From Candidatus Hydrogenedentota bacterium (GTDB lineage Bacteria > Hydrogenedentota > Hydrogenedentia > Hydrogenedentales > CAITNO01): 43,974 nt of DNA. The DNA is taken from NCBI GenBank assembly GCA_012730045.1, contig JAAYBR010000081.1, forward strand, positions 1 through 43,974, read 5' to 3'. The position numbers were made by a program, and so were the translations under genes. Below are positions 17,701-24,654 of the stretch, one piece after another. The notes beneath the pieces were generated by a model that saw only the letters and a list, made by a program, of their open reading frames with translations, made no database searches and was not told where the DNA came from. Within the stretch, counting starts at the first letter, position 1, and each line of letters begins with the position of its first letter.

Positions 17701-18379
17701 CTATGTGGCCAAGGCGTCCCACGGCATCGTGCCCGTGGAGCCCGACGGCTCCGCCCGCTTCACCGCCCCGGCGGGGAAGGTGCTCTACTTCTCCGCGCTA
17801 GACGAAAACTACAACGAGCTGCAGCGCATGCGCAGCGTGGTGCAGCTCCAGCCCGGCGAGACGCGCGGCTGCGTGGGCTGCCACGAAAGCCGCCAGCAGG
17901 CCCCGGTCCAGCACCGGCGGCTCCTGGCCCAGGCACCCCGGGCTCTGACCGTCGCCGACTGGGAAGGAAAACCCTTCTCCTACGAGGAGGTGGTCCAGCC
18001 CGTGCTCGACAGGCACTGCGTGTCCTGCCACAACCCGGAGCACCCAAAGGGCCTCGACTACACCGGGGTCCTCGACGCCGACAAGATCCCGGCGTCCTAC
18101 CGCACGCTCATCGAGAAGGGGCTGGTCCACTACGCCGACATGGGCTGGAACTCCGGCGGCTGCGAGAAAATGGAGCCCCTCACCCTCGGCACGCTCAAGA
18201 GCCGCCTGTGGGAGAAGCTCAACGCGGGCCACCAGAAGATCCAGCTCACCCCCGACGAGACCCTGCGCATCAAGACCTGGATAGACCTCAACTGCCCACT
18301 CTGGCCCGACTACAAGAACCGCCTCGAACGTCCCGGCGAGACCGAGCGCCTGGCAAGAAGCGGGGACGGCGGGCGGTAG
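14765..18379 (+). CDS. HzsA-like di-haem c-type cytochrome with discoidin-like N-terminus
   Basis: The 1204-residue exported protein has a signal peptide (CVIVVCLCACAAGTAEP), a discoidin/F5-8C-like region (about 20-180: FVIHQSSVGAACLDELEVYG and HLNDGAYGNDKSWIGG), a central helical part, and a beta-propeller with PD40-like repeats (for example YYHVMSMAPDGSDLKQLTDG). The C-terminal region has two c-type haem sites, CVGCH at 1036-1040 and CVSCH at 1085-1089. The propeller plus paired CxxCH layout resembles the hydrazine synthase alpha-subunit family, which has many members outside anammox bacteria. No beta or gamma hydrazine synthase subunit or other anammox gene is present, so hydrazine synthesis is not implied; a periplasmic redox role is likely. 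AGGAG is 9 bases before the ATG. Confidence 0.85.
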   Translation: MRPAMTFRCVIVVCLCACAAGTAEPAKVYADRPNRISFEPQTAQFVRFVIHQSSVGAACLDELEVYGPDKKVNLAAQPGAEASASACLSGYPQHAVEHLNDGAYGNDKSWIGGDGPGQWAQIRLAAPAEVARVVFSRDRLRDFADRVPTAFEVLLSPDGETWTTAASVTAEAGPVRLRSQGGAPGIPSPPPPPKAAHPASTDDTALDPPHYAFLAEEHAWLKTYGRADLDPRLVPYNGRVKDYPRHRGDDAVPLPELAAAPPLDAPPDGAAWRGASRAVARVAHPYDFDRGPLVEHALRAGCHGGTLCLALRVDRLLSAHVAVLSTPDNGACGVVAVKGNRLVFRDFSEGDPPKEQPVEGRFNRDLTEFSLRLPLAWFPECREKGLRVGLGMGGRHTPADGRPVLLAFAPFALAEESPGGGGFRVRLTAAPGGEMVTLRADDGEGEKTLALRPGASEVLEVAAADGPIGPEATLTVRDAEDREHVLRLFRYDPLARTLALFGDMLDRFEARGLDVKAERAQWDAFARRRAKLTAKGRPDAAALRAAFFEARTAKRALLLRDPEITGIGRLLFVKRNAFEPSHNYSDYFDSAYRPGGGVCLLDIPRDGGRWAPDQARVTELFASGGGIARNPMADFDASRVYFSYRPEEKGYYHVMSMAPDGSDLKQLTDGPFHDLWPCPLPDGDLAVISTRCTARFICWRPQASVLFRMKPDGSEFTPLSFANLTEWATSVMDDGRIIWTRSEYQDKGADFGHTLWAVRPDGTCPELVFGNTIIQPNGYANGRQVPGTKEFSCTLISHFGDLNGPIALVDTGRGRFTRDAITSLTPEVPWPGMWPDNECFREAHPVARDYFLCAHAPRKTFGLYLLDRYGNREALHFDPAISSMCPTPFAARPKPPVLDGGKPVEDAAPETGEFIMQDVYAGLGAAVPRGAVKYLRVAEEVRATLDQMPDGTYRADHPEFQDWYATPVHKVSGPHGWPTYVAKASHGIVPVEPDGSARFTAPAGKVLYFSALDENYNELQRMRSVVQLQPGETRGCVGCHESRQQAPVQHRRLLAQAPRALTVADWEGKPFSYEEVVQPVLDRHCVSCHNPEHPKGLDYTGVLDADKIPASYRTLIEKGLVHYADMGWNSGGCEKMEPLTLGTLKSRLWEKLNAGHQKIQLTPDETLRIKTWIDLNCPLWPDYKNRLERPGETERLARSGDGGR

Positions 18380-18386
18380 TGCCCTT

Positions 18387-18477
18387 GTCCATGGCGTCCA
18401 TGGAGTCCATACCGTCCATGCGCTGACCCGCACGGACCCTCATGGACGATATGGACGCCATGGACGATATGGACCGG
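18387..18477. repeat. Inverted nonamer array: four GTCCAT-N3 then four ATGGAC-N3
   Basis: The left units start at 18387, 18396, 18405 and 18414; the right units at 18442, 18451, 18460 and 18469. Period is exactly 9. The spacer is about 19 bases, longer than in the 14601 element. The copy number per arm and the core are the same as at 14601-14681, and the two elements bracket the HzsA-like gene. Confidence 0.9.
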
Positions 18478-18487
18478 CATCCCCGCC

Positions 18488-18518
18488 TTGCCGGGGCGGG
18501 GCAGTTTCGTGGTACCCT
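18488..18518 (+). promoter_or_regulatory. Probable promoter of the isomerase gene
   Basis: TGGTACCCT is an extended -10 at 18510-18518, with TTGCCG at 18488-18493 and a long 19-base spacer. The predicted leader is about 29 bases and includes AAAGGAG. The -35 directly follows the nonamer array. Confidence 0.4.
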
Positions 18519-18553
18519 GCGGGTTCGTGCCTAACCCCAAAGGAGACTTCGCC

Positions 18554-19996
18554 ATGACCCGTGAGGCCCCCGCTGTGAAGACCGTCCGCGTCGGCCTGTT
18601 TGGCATTGGACTGGACACGTACTGGCCCCAGTTCCCGGGGCTGCATGACCGGCTCTGCGGCTATCTGGAACGCATCCACGGCCGGCTGGCGGCGGCGGGC
18701 GCGGAGGTGGTGGACGCCGGGCTGGTGGACAGCGTGCCGAAGGCGCGGGAGGCGGCGTCGCTGTTCCGCCGGGAGGAGGCGGACATCCTCTTCCTCTACA
18801 TCTCAACCTACGCCCTGAGCTCGACGGTGCTGCCGGTGGTGCAGCGGGCGGGGGTGCCGGTGGTGGTGCTGAACCTCCAGCCCTCGGCGGCGCTGGACTA
18901 CGCGGCGTTCAACGCCCTGGGCGACCGGGGCCTCATGACGGGCGAGTGGCTGGCAAACTGCCAGGCCTGCTCGGCGCCCGAGATCGCCTGCGTCTTCAAC
19001 CGCGCGGGGATTGACTACCACCTGGTCACGGGCACGCTGGACGACCCGGAGGCGTGGCGCGAGATCGGCGCGTGGCTGGACGCGGCGCGGGCGGCCAACG
19101 GCATGCGGGAGAACCGGGTGGGCGTGCTCGGCCACTACTACTGCGGCATGCTGGACGTGTACAGCGACATGACGCAGCAGGCGGCGGTGTTCGGGTGCCA
19201 CTTCGAGCTGCTGGAGATGTGCCGGCTGCGGGAGCTGCGCGACGCGGTGACGGACGCGGAGGTGGCGGCCAAGCTGGCGCAGTTCCGCGGCGAGTTCGAG
19301 GTGGCGCCGGAGTGCTCCGCCGCGGAGCTGGCGCGCGCGGCGAAGACCTCGTGCGCCCTGGACGCGCTGGCGGCGCGCCACGGCCTCGGCGCGATGGCCT
19401 ACTACTACGAGGGCGCGCCGGGCAACGAGTACGAGAACATCGTGACGTCGGTCATCGCGGGGAACTCGCTGCTCACGGCGCACGGGGTGCCCGTGGCGGG
19501 CGAGTGCGAGGTGAAGAACGTCCAGGCGATGAAGATTCTGGACCTCCTCGGCGCGGGGGGCTCGTTCTCGGAGTTCTACCTCATGGACTTCGCGGACGAC
19601 GTGGTGCTGCTGGGCCACGACGGACCCGGCCACATGGCCATCGCCGACGGCCCGGTGAAGCTGGTGCCCCTGCCCATCTACCACGGCAAGCCGGGGCAGG
19701 GCCTCTCCATCGAGATGAAGGTGAAGAACGGCCCCGTGACCCTGCTCAGCGTGGTGCAGGACGGCGCGGGCCGCCTGAAGCTCCTCGTCGCCGAGGGCGA
19801 GTCCGTGCCCGGGCCGATCCTCCACATCGGCAACACCAACAGCCGCTACCGTTTCCCCATCGGCGCGAAAAACTTCGTGAACGCGTGGTCCGCCGCCGGG
19901 CCCGCCCACCACTGCGCCATCGGGATCGGCCACGTGGCGGACACGCTGGAAAAGCTCGCCTCCCTGTGGAAGATCGAGTGCGTGCGGGTCTGCTAG
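18554..19996 (+). CDS. L-fucose/L-arabinose isomerase-family protein (AraA-like fold)
   Basis: The 480-residue protein has no signal peptide and should be cytosolic. The family interconverts aldoses and ketoses such as L-arabinose and L-ribulose, using Mn2+. Likely metal or catalytic positions are Glu in AYYYEGAPG, Glu in VAGECEVKN, His in DDVVLLGHDGPGH and the His pair in PAHHCAIGIGHVADTLEKL. These match the order Glu, Glu, His, His in AraA, though the sequence is distant and AraA or FucI activity is not proven. AAAGGAG lies 8 bases before the ATG. A GH127 arabinofuranosidase 5 kb downstream supports a role in L-arabinose metabolism, but there is no kinase, epimerase or transporter in the window. 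Confidence 0.8.
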   Translation: MTREAPAVKTVRVGLFGIGLDTYWPQFPGLHDRLCGYLERIHGRLAAAGAEVVDAGLVDSVPKAREAASLFRREEADILFLYISTYALSSTVLPVVQRAGVPVVVLNLQPSAALDYAAFNALGDRGLMTGEWLANCQACSAPEIACVFNRAGIDYHLVTGTLDDPEAWREIGAWLDAARAANGMRENRVGVLGHYYCGMLDVYSDMTQQAAVFGCHFELLEMCRLRELRDAVTDAEVAAKLAQFRGEFEVAPECSAAELARAAKTSCALDALAARHGLGAMAYYYEGAPGNEYENIVTSVIAGNSLLTAHGVPVAGECEVKNVQAMKILDLLGAGGSFSEFYLMDFADDVVLLGHDGPGHMAIADGPVKLVPLPIYHGKPGQGLSIEMKVKNGPVTLLSVVQDGAGRLKLLVAEGESVPGPILHIGNTNSRYRFPIGAKNFVNAWSAAGPAHHCAIGIGHVADTLEKLASLWKIECVRVC

Positions 19997-20070
19997 GCGC
20001 GCCGATGCGGCAGAGGTTTTTCGTGGGCGCGTCTCCGCGGCCGGGCGACGTTTCGGATTCTGGGGCGTTG

Positions 20071-20155
20071 GCGGGCATGAGATTGCTTCGCTTCGCTCGC
20101 AATGACGTGTGTTTTCGCGGTCATTGCGAGCGAAGCGAAGCAATCTCGTGCCCGC
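20071..20155. repeat. CERSEAI-type palindrome, copy 1
   Basis: Two 36-base arms, with one mismatch, flank a 13-base loop GTGTGTTTTCGCG. The core TCATTGCGAGCGAAGCGAAG is that of a palindrome common in many bacterial genomes, whose translations give CERSEAI and LLRFARND. Read as DNA the structure is nearly perfect. It lies in the gap between the isomerase and the GH67-like gene. A second copy is at 27427-27506. Confidence 0.93.
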
Positions 20156-20216
20156 GAGGACTCGCCCCCCCTTCCAGGGGGACCGAGAGGGTTTACACTG
20201 CGGAAAGGTGATTGCC

Positions 20217-22649
20217 ATGCGCATACTGTTGCTTGCCGTCCTGGCCCTGTCCCCGTTCACCGCTGCCGCCGAATCGTGGCAGATTGTCCTCGGTGCGGAA
20301 CACCGGGCCGACGAGGCGGTCCGGGTGGCCGTGGAGGACCTGACGGTCTACGGCAAGAACTTCGGCATCGTCTTCGAGGCCGTGTCCGACGAGGCCTTCG
20401 GCGAGGGCAACCTGCTGGTGGTGGGAACCGCCGCGCGCAACCGCCTCGCGGCGGACCTCGAAGCCCCGCAGCCCCCGGAGAACCCCGATGGCTTCGCCAT
20501 CCGCACCGTGACGGCGGACGGGCGGCGGGTCATGACGGTGGCGGGCGGGTCGGTCCTCGGCGACGTGTACGGGCTCTACTGGGTGTGGGACCGCATGCGC
20601 GTGGCGCGGGCGGTGCCGGACATCACGGCCACGCGCGCGCCCGCGGTGCCCGTGCGGCTGGGCGGCGCGTGGGGGCGCGGCGGCGGGGCGGGGTCCTCGC
20701 CGGAGCGGATGCGCCTCGCCCTGCGGTACAGCTACAACTGGGTTCCCGGAACACCGATCCTCGACCTGGTGCCGTGGGACTCGGAGCCCGAGGCGTCGGT
20801 GAACGCGAAGAACCGCGAAGCCGCCCGGGAGCTCATCGCGTATGCGCACTCGCTGCACATGAAGTACTTCAGCTTCGCCAACGAGTTCACGTTCCATCCC
20901 TCGCTGCTGGAGGCGGCCGGCGCGGCGCTCTCGCCCTGCGACCCGAAGTTCTGGGACGCGCTCCAGGAGAAGTTCCGCATGCTCCTCACGGCGATGCCGG
21001 AGCTGGACGGGGTCGAGCTGTGCAACGACGACATTTCGGGGTTCTGGGACGCGTACCAGCCCTTCGACGTGACGCGGGACGCCCCGGAGTGCGACTGGTC
21101 GTACACGAAGCGGTTCAACACCTTCGTGCGGAAGGTGCACGAGGTGGTGGCCGGGGAGTTCGGCAAGACCTACTTCCACTTCACCTGGGGCCTGCGCGAG
21201 CATGAGATCCACTGCCAGCCGGAGGTGTACAAGGCGGTCTTCAACGCCGACATGCCCGTGGACCACTTCTACGCCATGCCGAAGATCACCCGGGGCGACC
21301 GGTGGTGGCACCAGCCGTACAACGCCACGTTCAACCTGACGCCGCACGAGACCGTCGTGCTCTTCGAGACGATGAACTACCACGAGGGCGGGGCGACGCG
21401 CATGTTCCCCACCTTCTCCGGCGAGTACTTCCAGCGCGGCCTCCAGACCTTTCTCGCGCCGGAGAACAGCAATGTCCGCGGCATGGCCGCCCTCGCGGGC
21501 GCGGGCACCGACGACTGGGGCACCACGGGCGCGCACAGCTACATCCTCTACCGGCTCATGTGGGATCCCAACGATTCCATGGACGACATCGCGCGGGACT
21601 TCTGCGCCATCCACTTCGGCGCGGCGGCGGCGGAGGACATGGCTCGGATTCTCCTGCTCACCCCGACGGCCCACCAGTACGGCCTCCACATCGAGCCCAT
21701 CTCCTACGGCCAGTTCAACTCGTTCCTGCACATGCGCGTGGGCACGTTTCCCGCCGACGGCTACCCCGCCATTGACGGCGGCAAGGAGCATCTCGCCTTC
21801 CTGCGGCGGGTCTACCTGCGCTGCGTGCCGTGGCGCGGGCCGACCCTGCGCGCCCTGGCGCAGGGGCTGGAGACGGCGGACGACATGACCGCGCGGTATG
21901 CGGACGCGCGCGGCAAAATCGCCGACCCCGCGCTGGCGGAGGAGTTGGGCATCCGCCTCGCCATGACGCGCAACCTGATCCGCACGAACATCGGCTATGT
22001 GAAGGTCATGTTCGCCTATTTCGACCAGATGGACGCCCCGTCGCCGGAACACCACGCCACGCTGGCGGAGGCGCTGGAATGCCTCACCACGGCGAAGGCC
22101 GACTTCCAGGCCACCCCCGGGTTCAAATTCGACCTGTTCGGCGTGAACGCCCTGCAGCGAAACGCCGAGGACGCGCTGAAGGACACGGAGGCGGCGCGGG
22201 AGCGCCTCGCGCGCGTCCCCAACCGGCGGGAGATCGAGGCGCTCATCGCGGACCAGCAGCGCCGCTACCGGGAGGTGCTGGAGGCGCAGAAGGACAAGGC
22301 GAGACTGTTCGCCCGCTTCGAGGTTCTGGTGGACGGGCAGGACATGCTGGTCCTGAAGGGGGACGGCTACCAGGTCGTCAACATCCGCTGGGACGGCGCG
22401 CATGTGCAGGTGGGCGACATCCACTTTCCCCTGCCCGAAAGCCCCGGCACCCTCGTGCCCAGGGACATTGAGTCGCGGCCCATGCACCCCTTCGTGCTGG
22501 AGCAGCCCTCGCCGGAAAACGGCCATCAGGCCAAGGTCTATCTCGACGACCAGCCCGGCGCGAACGGCTGGATGCGCTTCGAGCTCTACTGGATCCCCGA
22601 GACGCCCGAGGCCCTGGGGCTGGTCGTCCCCTGGGCCGGGGAAAAGTAG
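20217..22649 (+). CDS. Secreted GH67-like (alpha-glucuronidase-type) glycosidase
   Basis: The 810-residue product has a signal peptide (MRILLLAVLALSPFTAAA) and an N-terminal alpha/beta domain (about 25-140) like the one that precedes GH67 and GH20 catalytic barrels: DLTVYGKNFGIVF, NLLVVGTAARNRL, SVLGDVYGLYWVWDRM. A TIM barrel follows (about 145-480) with MPELDGVELCNDDISGFWD, TYFHFTWGLREHEIHC and NYHEGGATRMFPTFSGEY, then a helical region and a beta C-terminus. GH67 enzymes remove glucuronic acid from xylan fragments. The match is to domain order, so the substrate is open. GGAAAGG lies about 8 bases before the ATG; longer readings run into the palindrome at 20071-20155 and are unlikely. Confidence 0.72.
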   Translation: MRILLLAVLALSPFTAAAESWQIVLGAEHRADEAVRVAVEDLTVYGKNFGIVFEAVSDEAFGEGNLLVVGTAARNRLAADLEAPQPPENPDGFAIRTVTADGRRVMTVAGGSVLGDVYGLYWVWDRMRVARAVPDITATRAPAVPVRLGGAWGRGGGAGSSPERMRLALRYSYNWVPGTPILDLVPWDSEPEASVNAKNREAARELIAYAHSLHMKYFSFANEFTFHPSLLEAAGAALSPCDPKFWDALQEKFRMLLTAMPELDGVELCNDDISGFWDAYQPFDVTRDAPECDWSYTKRFNTFVRKVHEVVAGEFGKTYFHFTWGLREHEIHCQPEVYKAVFNADMPVDHFYAMPKITRGDRWWHQPYNATFNLTPHETVVLFETMNYHEGGATRMFPTFSGEYFQRGLQTFLAPENSNVRGMAALAGAGTDDWGTTGAHSYILYRLMWDPNDSMDDIARDFCAIHFGAAAAEDMARILLLTPTAHQYGLHIEPISYGQFNSFLHMRVGTFPADGYPAIDGGKEHLAFLRRVYLRCVPWRGPTLRALAQGLETADDMTARYADARGKIADPALAEELGIRLAMTRNLIRTNIGYVKVMFAYFDQMDAPSPEHHATLAEALECLTTAKADFQATPGFKFDLFGVNALQRNAEDALKDTEAARERLARVPNRREIEALIADQQRRYREVLEAQKDKARLFARFEVLVDGQDMLVLKGDGYQVVNIRWDGAHVQVGDIHFPLPESPGTLVPRDIESRPMHPFVLEQPSPENGHQAKVYLDDQPGANGWMRFELYWIPETPEALGLVVPWAGEK

Positions 22650-22654
22650 GCACC

Positions 22655-22699
22655 GGTCGGACAGGTCGGACGGGTCGGACCAGTCTGACAGGCCTGTGT
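22655..22699. repeat. Five-unit nonamer array with GGTCGG core
   Basis: Units start at 22655, 22664, 22673, 22682 and 22691: GGTCGG three times, then AGTCTG and GGCCTG, each plus three bases. The array is just past the GH67-like stop and 5 bases before the convergent GH99-like stop. No inverse arm is adjacent. It is exactly as long as the array at 24571-24615 on the other side of the GH99-like gene. Confidence 0.8.
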
Positions 22700-22704
22700 T
22701 TTCT

Positions 22705-24474
22705 CTACTCTGTCGCGTGAAACCGGTACATGAACCGGCCCGGGGGCGCGGCGTCGCCGTGGAGGGTGAATTCCAGAATGTCGCCGTCGGCCTGTGTGTT
22801 GTCGGCCCACTTGAAGCCGAAGTCGAGACGGTCGCCGGGTTTGAGCCCCAGCGCCTCCCTCGGCACCGCGAGGGTCAGGCGGGCGCCGTCAACGGTCCAC
22901 CGCGCCGTGCCGGCGGGTGTCCAGCTCCAGCCGCCCGCGCAGCGTTCCACCGTCGCCTCCGCGCCGTCCCGCGCGCGGTTGACCAGCAGGTCAAAGCCCT
23001 CCCAGCCCGTGTCGGCGCGGCGGTCCAGGTTGAGGAACAGCCGCATCCACACGCCGTCGGCGGGCGGGGTGAGGGCTTCGCGGGTCCGCGCCAGGAACCA
23101 CACAAAGCGGTCGTCGCGCGCCACGCGGCACTCCACGATGTTGTTGCGCAGGGTGGCGTTCACATACCGCCCGGCGCTTCCCCAGCCGGGATGGTCGCGC
23201 GGCGGCAGGCCCGCATGGTTGCGGTAGACGGGCGTCACGGCGTCCCATTGCGCCGCGCCGTCGTCCGGGGCAATGGACACGCGCGGCCCGGCGGCGGGCT
23301 GGGGGCGCGCCCCCTTGTACCGCCGGACGCGGTCCACGAGCTGGTGGTAGTAGGCGTCCGTGTGTCCGCCGCGCATGGGCTCGATGTCGCGGCTGTTCTC
23401 GTGGTTGAACTGGTCCACGAACATGACGGGCTCGCGCACGCCCGCGAACTCGTCAAAGCGCATGGCGATCCACTCGTTCCATCCGGTGACGAAGACAAAC
23501 TTCGGGTCCTCCGCCAGCGCGCGCGACCACTGCTCCGCGAAGTTGAACCCGTGCCACGCCGCGTCAGGGCGCGTGTCCCAGGCGCCGCCGTGGAAACTGC
23601 GGCCCAGCGCGCCCTTCTCCGACAGCGCGCCGAGGCGCCCGTTCACGGCGTTCTGCGCGACGCCGACGGTCATCTGCTCCTTCCCGCCCGCGCGGTTGGG
23701 AAACACATGCTGCGGGTGGACCTCCAGCCAGCCCCACTGGTCCGGGCCGCTGGGTCCGGTGAAATAGGACGGCTCCGGTTTGCGGAAGGTGAAGAAGTCC
23801 TTCACGGAGTCGTCCACCTTCGCCGGGTCGGCCAGAATCAGCGGCTTGCCGTCCCACAGGAACCAGAGGTCGCGGTGAAGGCCCGGCCCGTAGAGGTCGG
23901 CGTGGAGAGTGTCCACCACCTTCCGGGGATCCCAGAATGGCGTGAGAAACGCGATCTGCGGCGTGCGCTCCCCGGCGGCGCGCAGGTCGGCGTAGACCGC
24001 GCACAGCGCCAGATAGTTCTTCTGGTAGGTCTCCTGGTTGGTCACGTCAAAAATGACGACGTCCACCTGCGCGTCCGCGAGCATCTGCGCGTGCTTTCCG
24101 ATGACCCAGGGATCGTCGGAGAGGTAGTAGCCGAAGAGCGGCTCGCCCCAGTGGTGGAAGGCGTGCATGGGCCCCCAGGCGGGGTGGCTGGCGTCCGCCA
24201 TCGCCTCCGGATGCGCCGCGAGGATCCTGCTGATGTCGTGCGGCCCCGACTGCCCGTGCGCGCCCTGCCACAGGAAGTAGAACATGCCCACAAACCGCTC
24301 CGCGCGCGGCGCGGGGGCCTCCGGCGCGGTCACCGCCGCCCGCCCCAGCACGTCCACCGCCTCCCATGTGTCGGCCATGAGGTCAGCGGCCTCGGCAGGA
24401 GTCTCCACCCCCACAGTGGGACACAGCAAAGCGGCAAGAACAACGCACCGAAAAACGCGGGAGAGAACGATCAT
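22705..24474 (-). CDS. Secreted GH99/GH71-like glycosidase
   Basis: The 589-residue product has a signal peptide and a single barrel (about 60-400) with features of the GH99-like group: FVGMFYFLWQG, GYYLSDDPWVIGKHAQML, VDVVIFDVTNQETYQKNYLA and KFVFVTGWNEWIAMRFDEFA. The GWNEW motif is typical of this group. A C-terminal beta domain (about 430-589) resembles carbohydrate-binding sandwich domains: WMRLFLNLDRRADTGWEGFD and DRLDFGFKWADN. GH99 and GH71 relatives act on mannans or alpha-glucans, but here the substrate is unknown. GAAAGGG is about 9 bases before the ATG. Five-unit nonamer arrays lie on both sides of the gene. Confidence 0.78.
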   Translation of the reverse strand: MIVLSRVFRCVVLAALLCPTVGVETPAEAADLMADTWEAVDVLGRAAVTAPEAPAPRAERFVGMFYFLWQGAHGQSGPHDISRILAAHPEAMADASHPAWGPMHAFHHWGEPLFGYYLSDDPWVIGKHAQMLADAQVDVVIFDVTNQETYQKNYLALCAVYADLRAAGERTPQIAFLTPFWDPRKVVDTLHADLYGPGLHRDLWFLWDGKPLILADPAKVDDSVKDFFTFRKPEPSYFTGPSGPDQWGWLEVHPQHVFPNRAGGKEQMTVGVAQNAVNGRLGALSEKGALGRSFHGGAWDTRPDAAWHGFNFAEQWSRALAEDPKFVFVTGWNEWIAMRFDEFAGVREPVMFVDQFNHENSRDIEPMRGGHTDAYYHQLVDRVRRYKGARPQPAAGPRVSIAPDDGAAQWDAVTPVYRNHAGLPPRDHPGWGSAGRYVNATLRNNIVECRVARDDRFVWFLARTREALTPPADGVWMRLFLNLDRRADTGWEGFDLLVNRARDGAEATVERCAGGWSWTPAGTARWTVDGARLTLAVPREALGLKPGDRLDFGFKWADNTQADGDILEFTLHGDAAPPGRFMYRFHATE

Positions 24475-24570
24475 GTGTCAGGCCCTTTCAAGAGCGGCCA
24501 TTCTCGCATAGCCGCCCCGGACAGGGGAAGAAAAGGACCCACCGATGAGCACACAGCGCATGCCTGAGGA

Positions 24571-24615
24571 ATCAGACCGATCGGTCTGATCCGTCAAATC
24601 GGTCCGATCAAGCTG
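24571..24615. repeat. Five-unit nonamer array with ATC-N6 core
   Basis: Units ATCAGACCG, ATCGGTCTG, ATCCGTCAA, ATCGGTCCG and ATCAAGCTG run from 24571 with period 9. The first two are inverses of each other, so part of the array is also a palindrome. The array lies in the gap before the GH99-like start and after the GH127 stop. The rest of this 180-base gap shows no other element that I can support. Confidence 0.75.
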
Positions 24616-24654
24616 AGAAGCACCCTCCAGACTCAACCCCCGTTCATCGGTGGT

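Noticed and set aside
14873-17722. A 949-codon antisense frame opposite the HzsA-like gene, and similar ones at 20193-22526 and 24709-27171
   Set aside because: Composition is that of a GC-rich shadow frame, and no ribosome site or domain supports them. The sense frames have signal peptides and family motifs.
14765-18379. A true hydrazine synthase alpha subunit and anammox metabolism
   Set aside because: No beta or gamma subunit, hydrazine dehydrogenase or nitrite reductase is present, and the neighbours are sugar-active enzymes.
14601-18477. The nonamer arrays as CRISPR arrays
   Set aside because: Units are 9 bases, with a 6-base core and 3 variable bases, and are arranged as inverted arms. 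There are no 25-40-base repeats with spacers and no cas genes.
20071-20216. A start of the GH67-like gene at 20109
   Set aside because: That frame passes through the CERSEAI palindrome and gives the false HCERSEAIS-like peptide. ATG 20217 has a ribosome site and a signal peptide.
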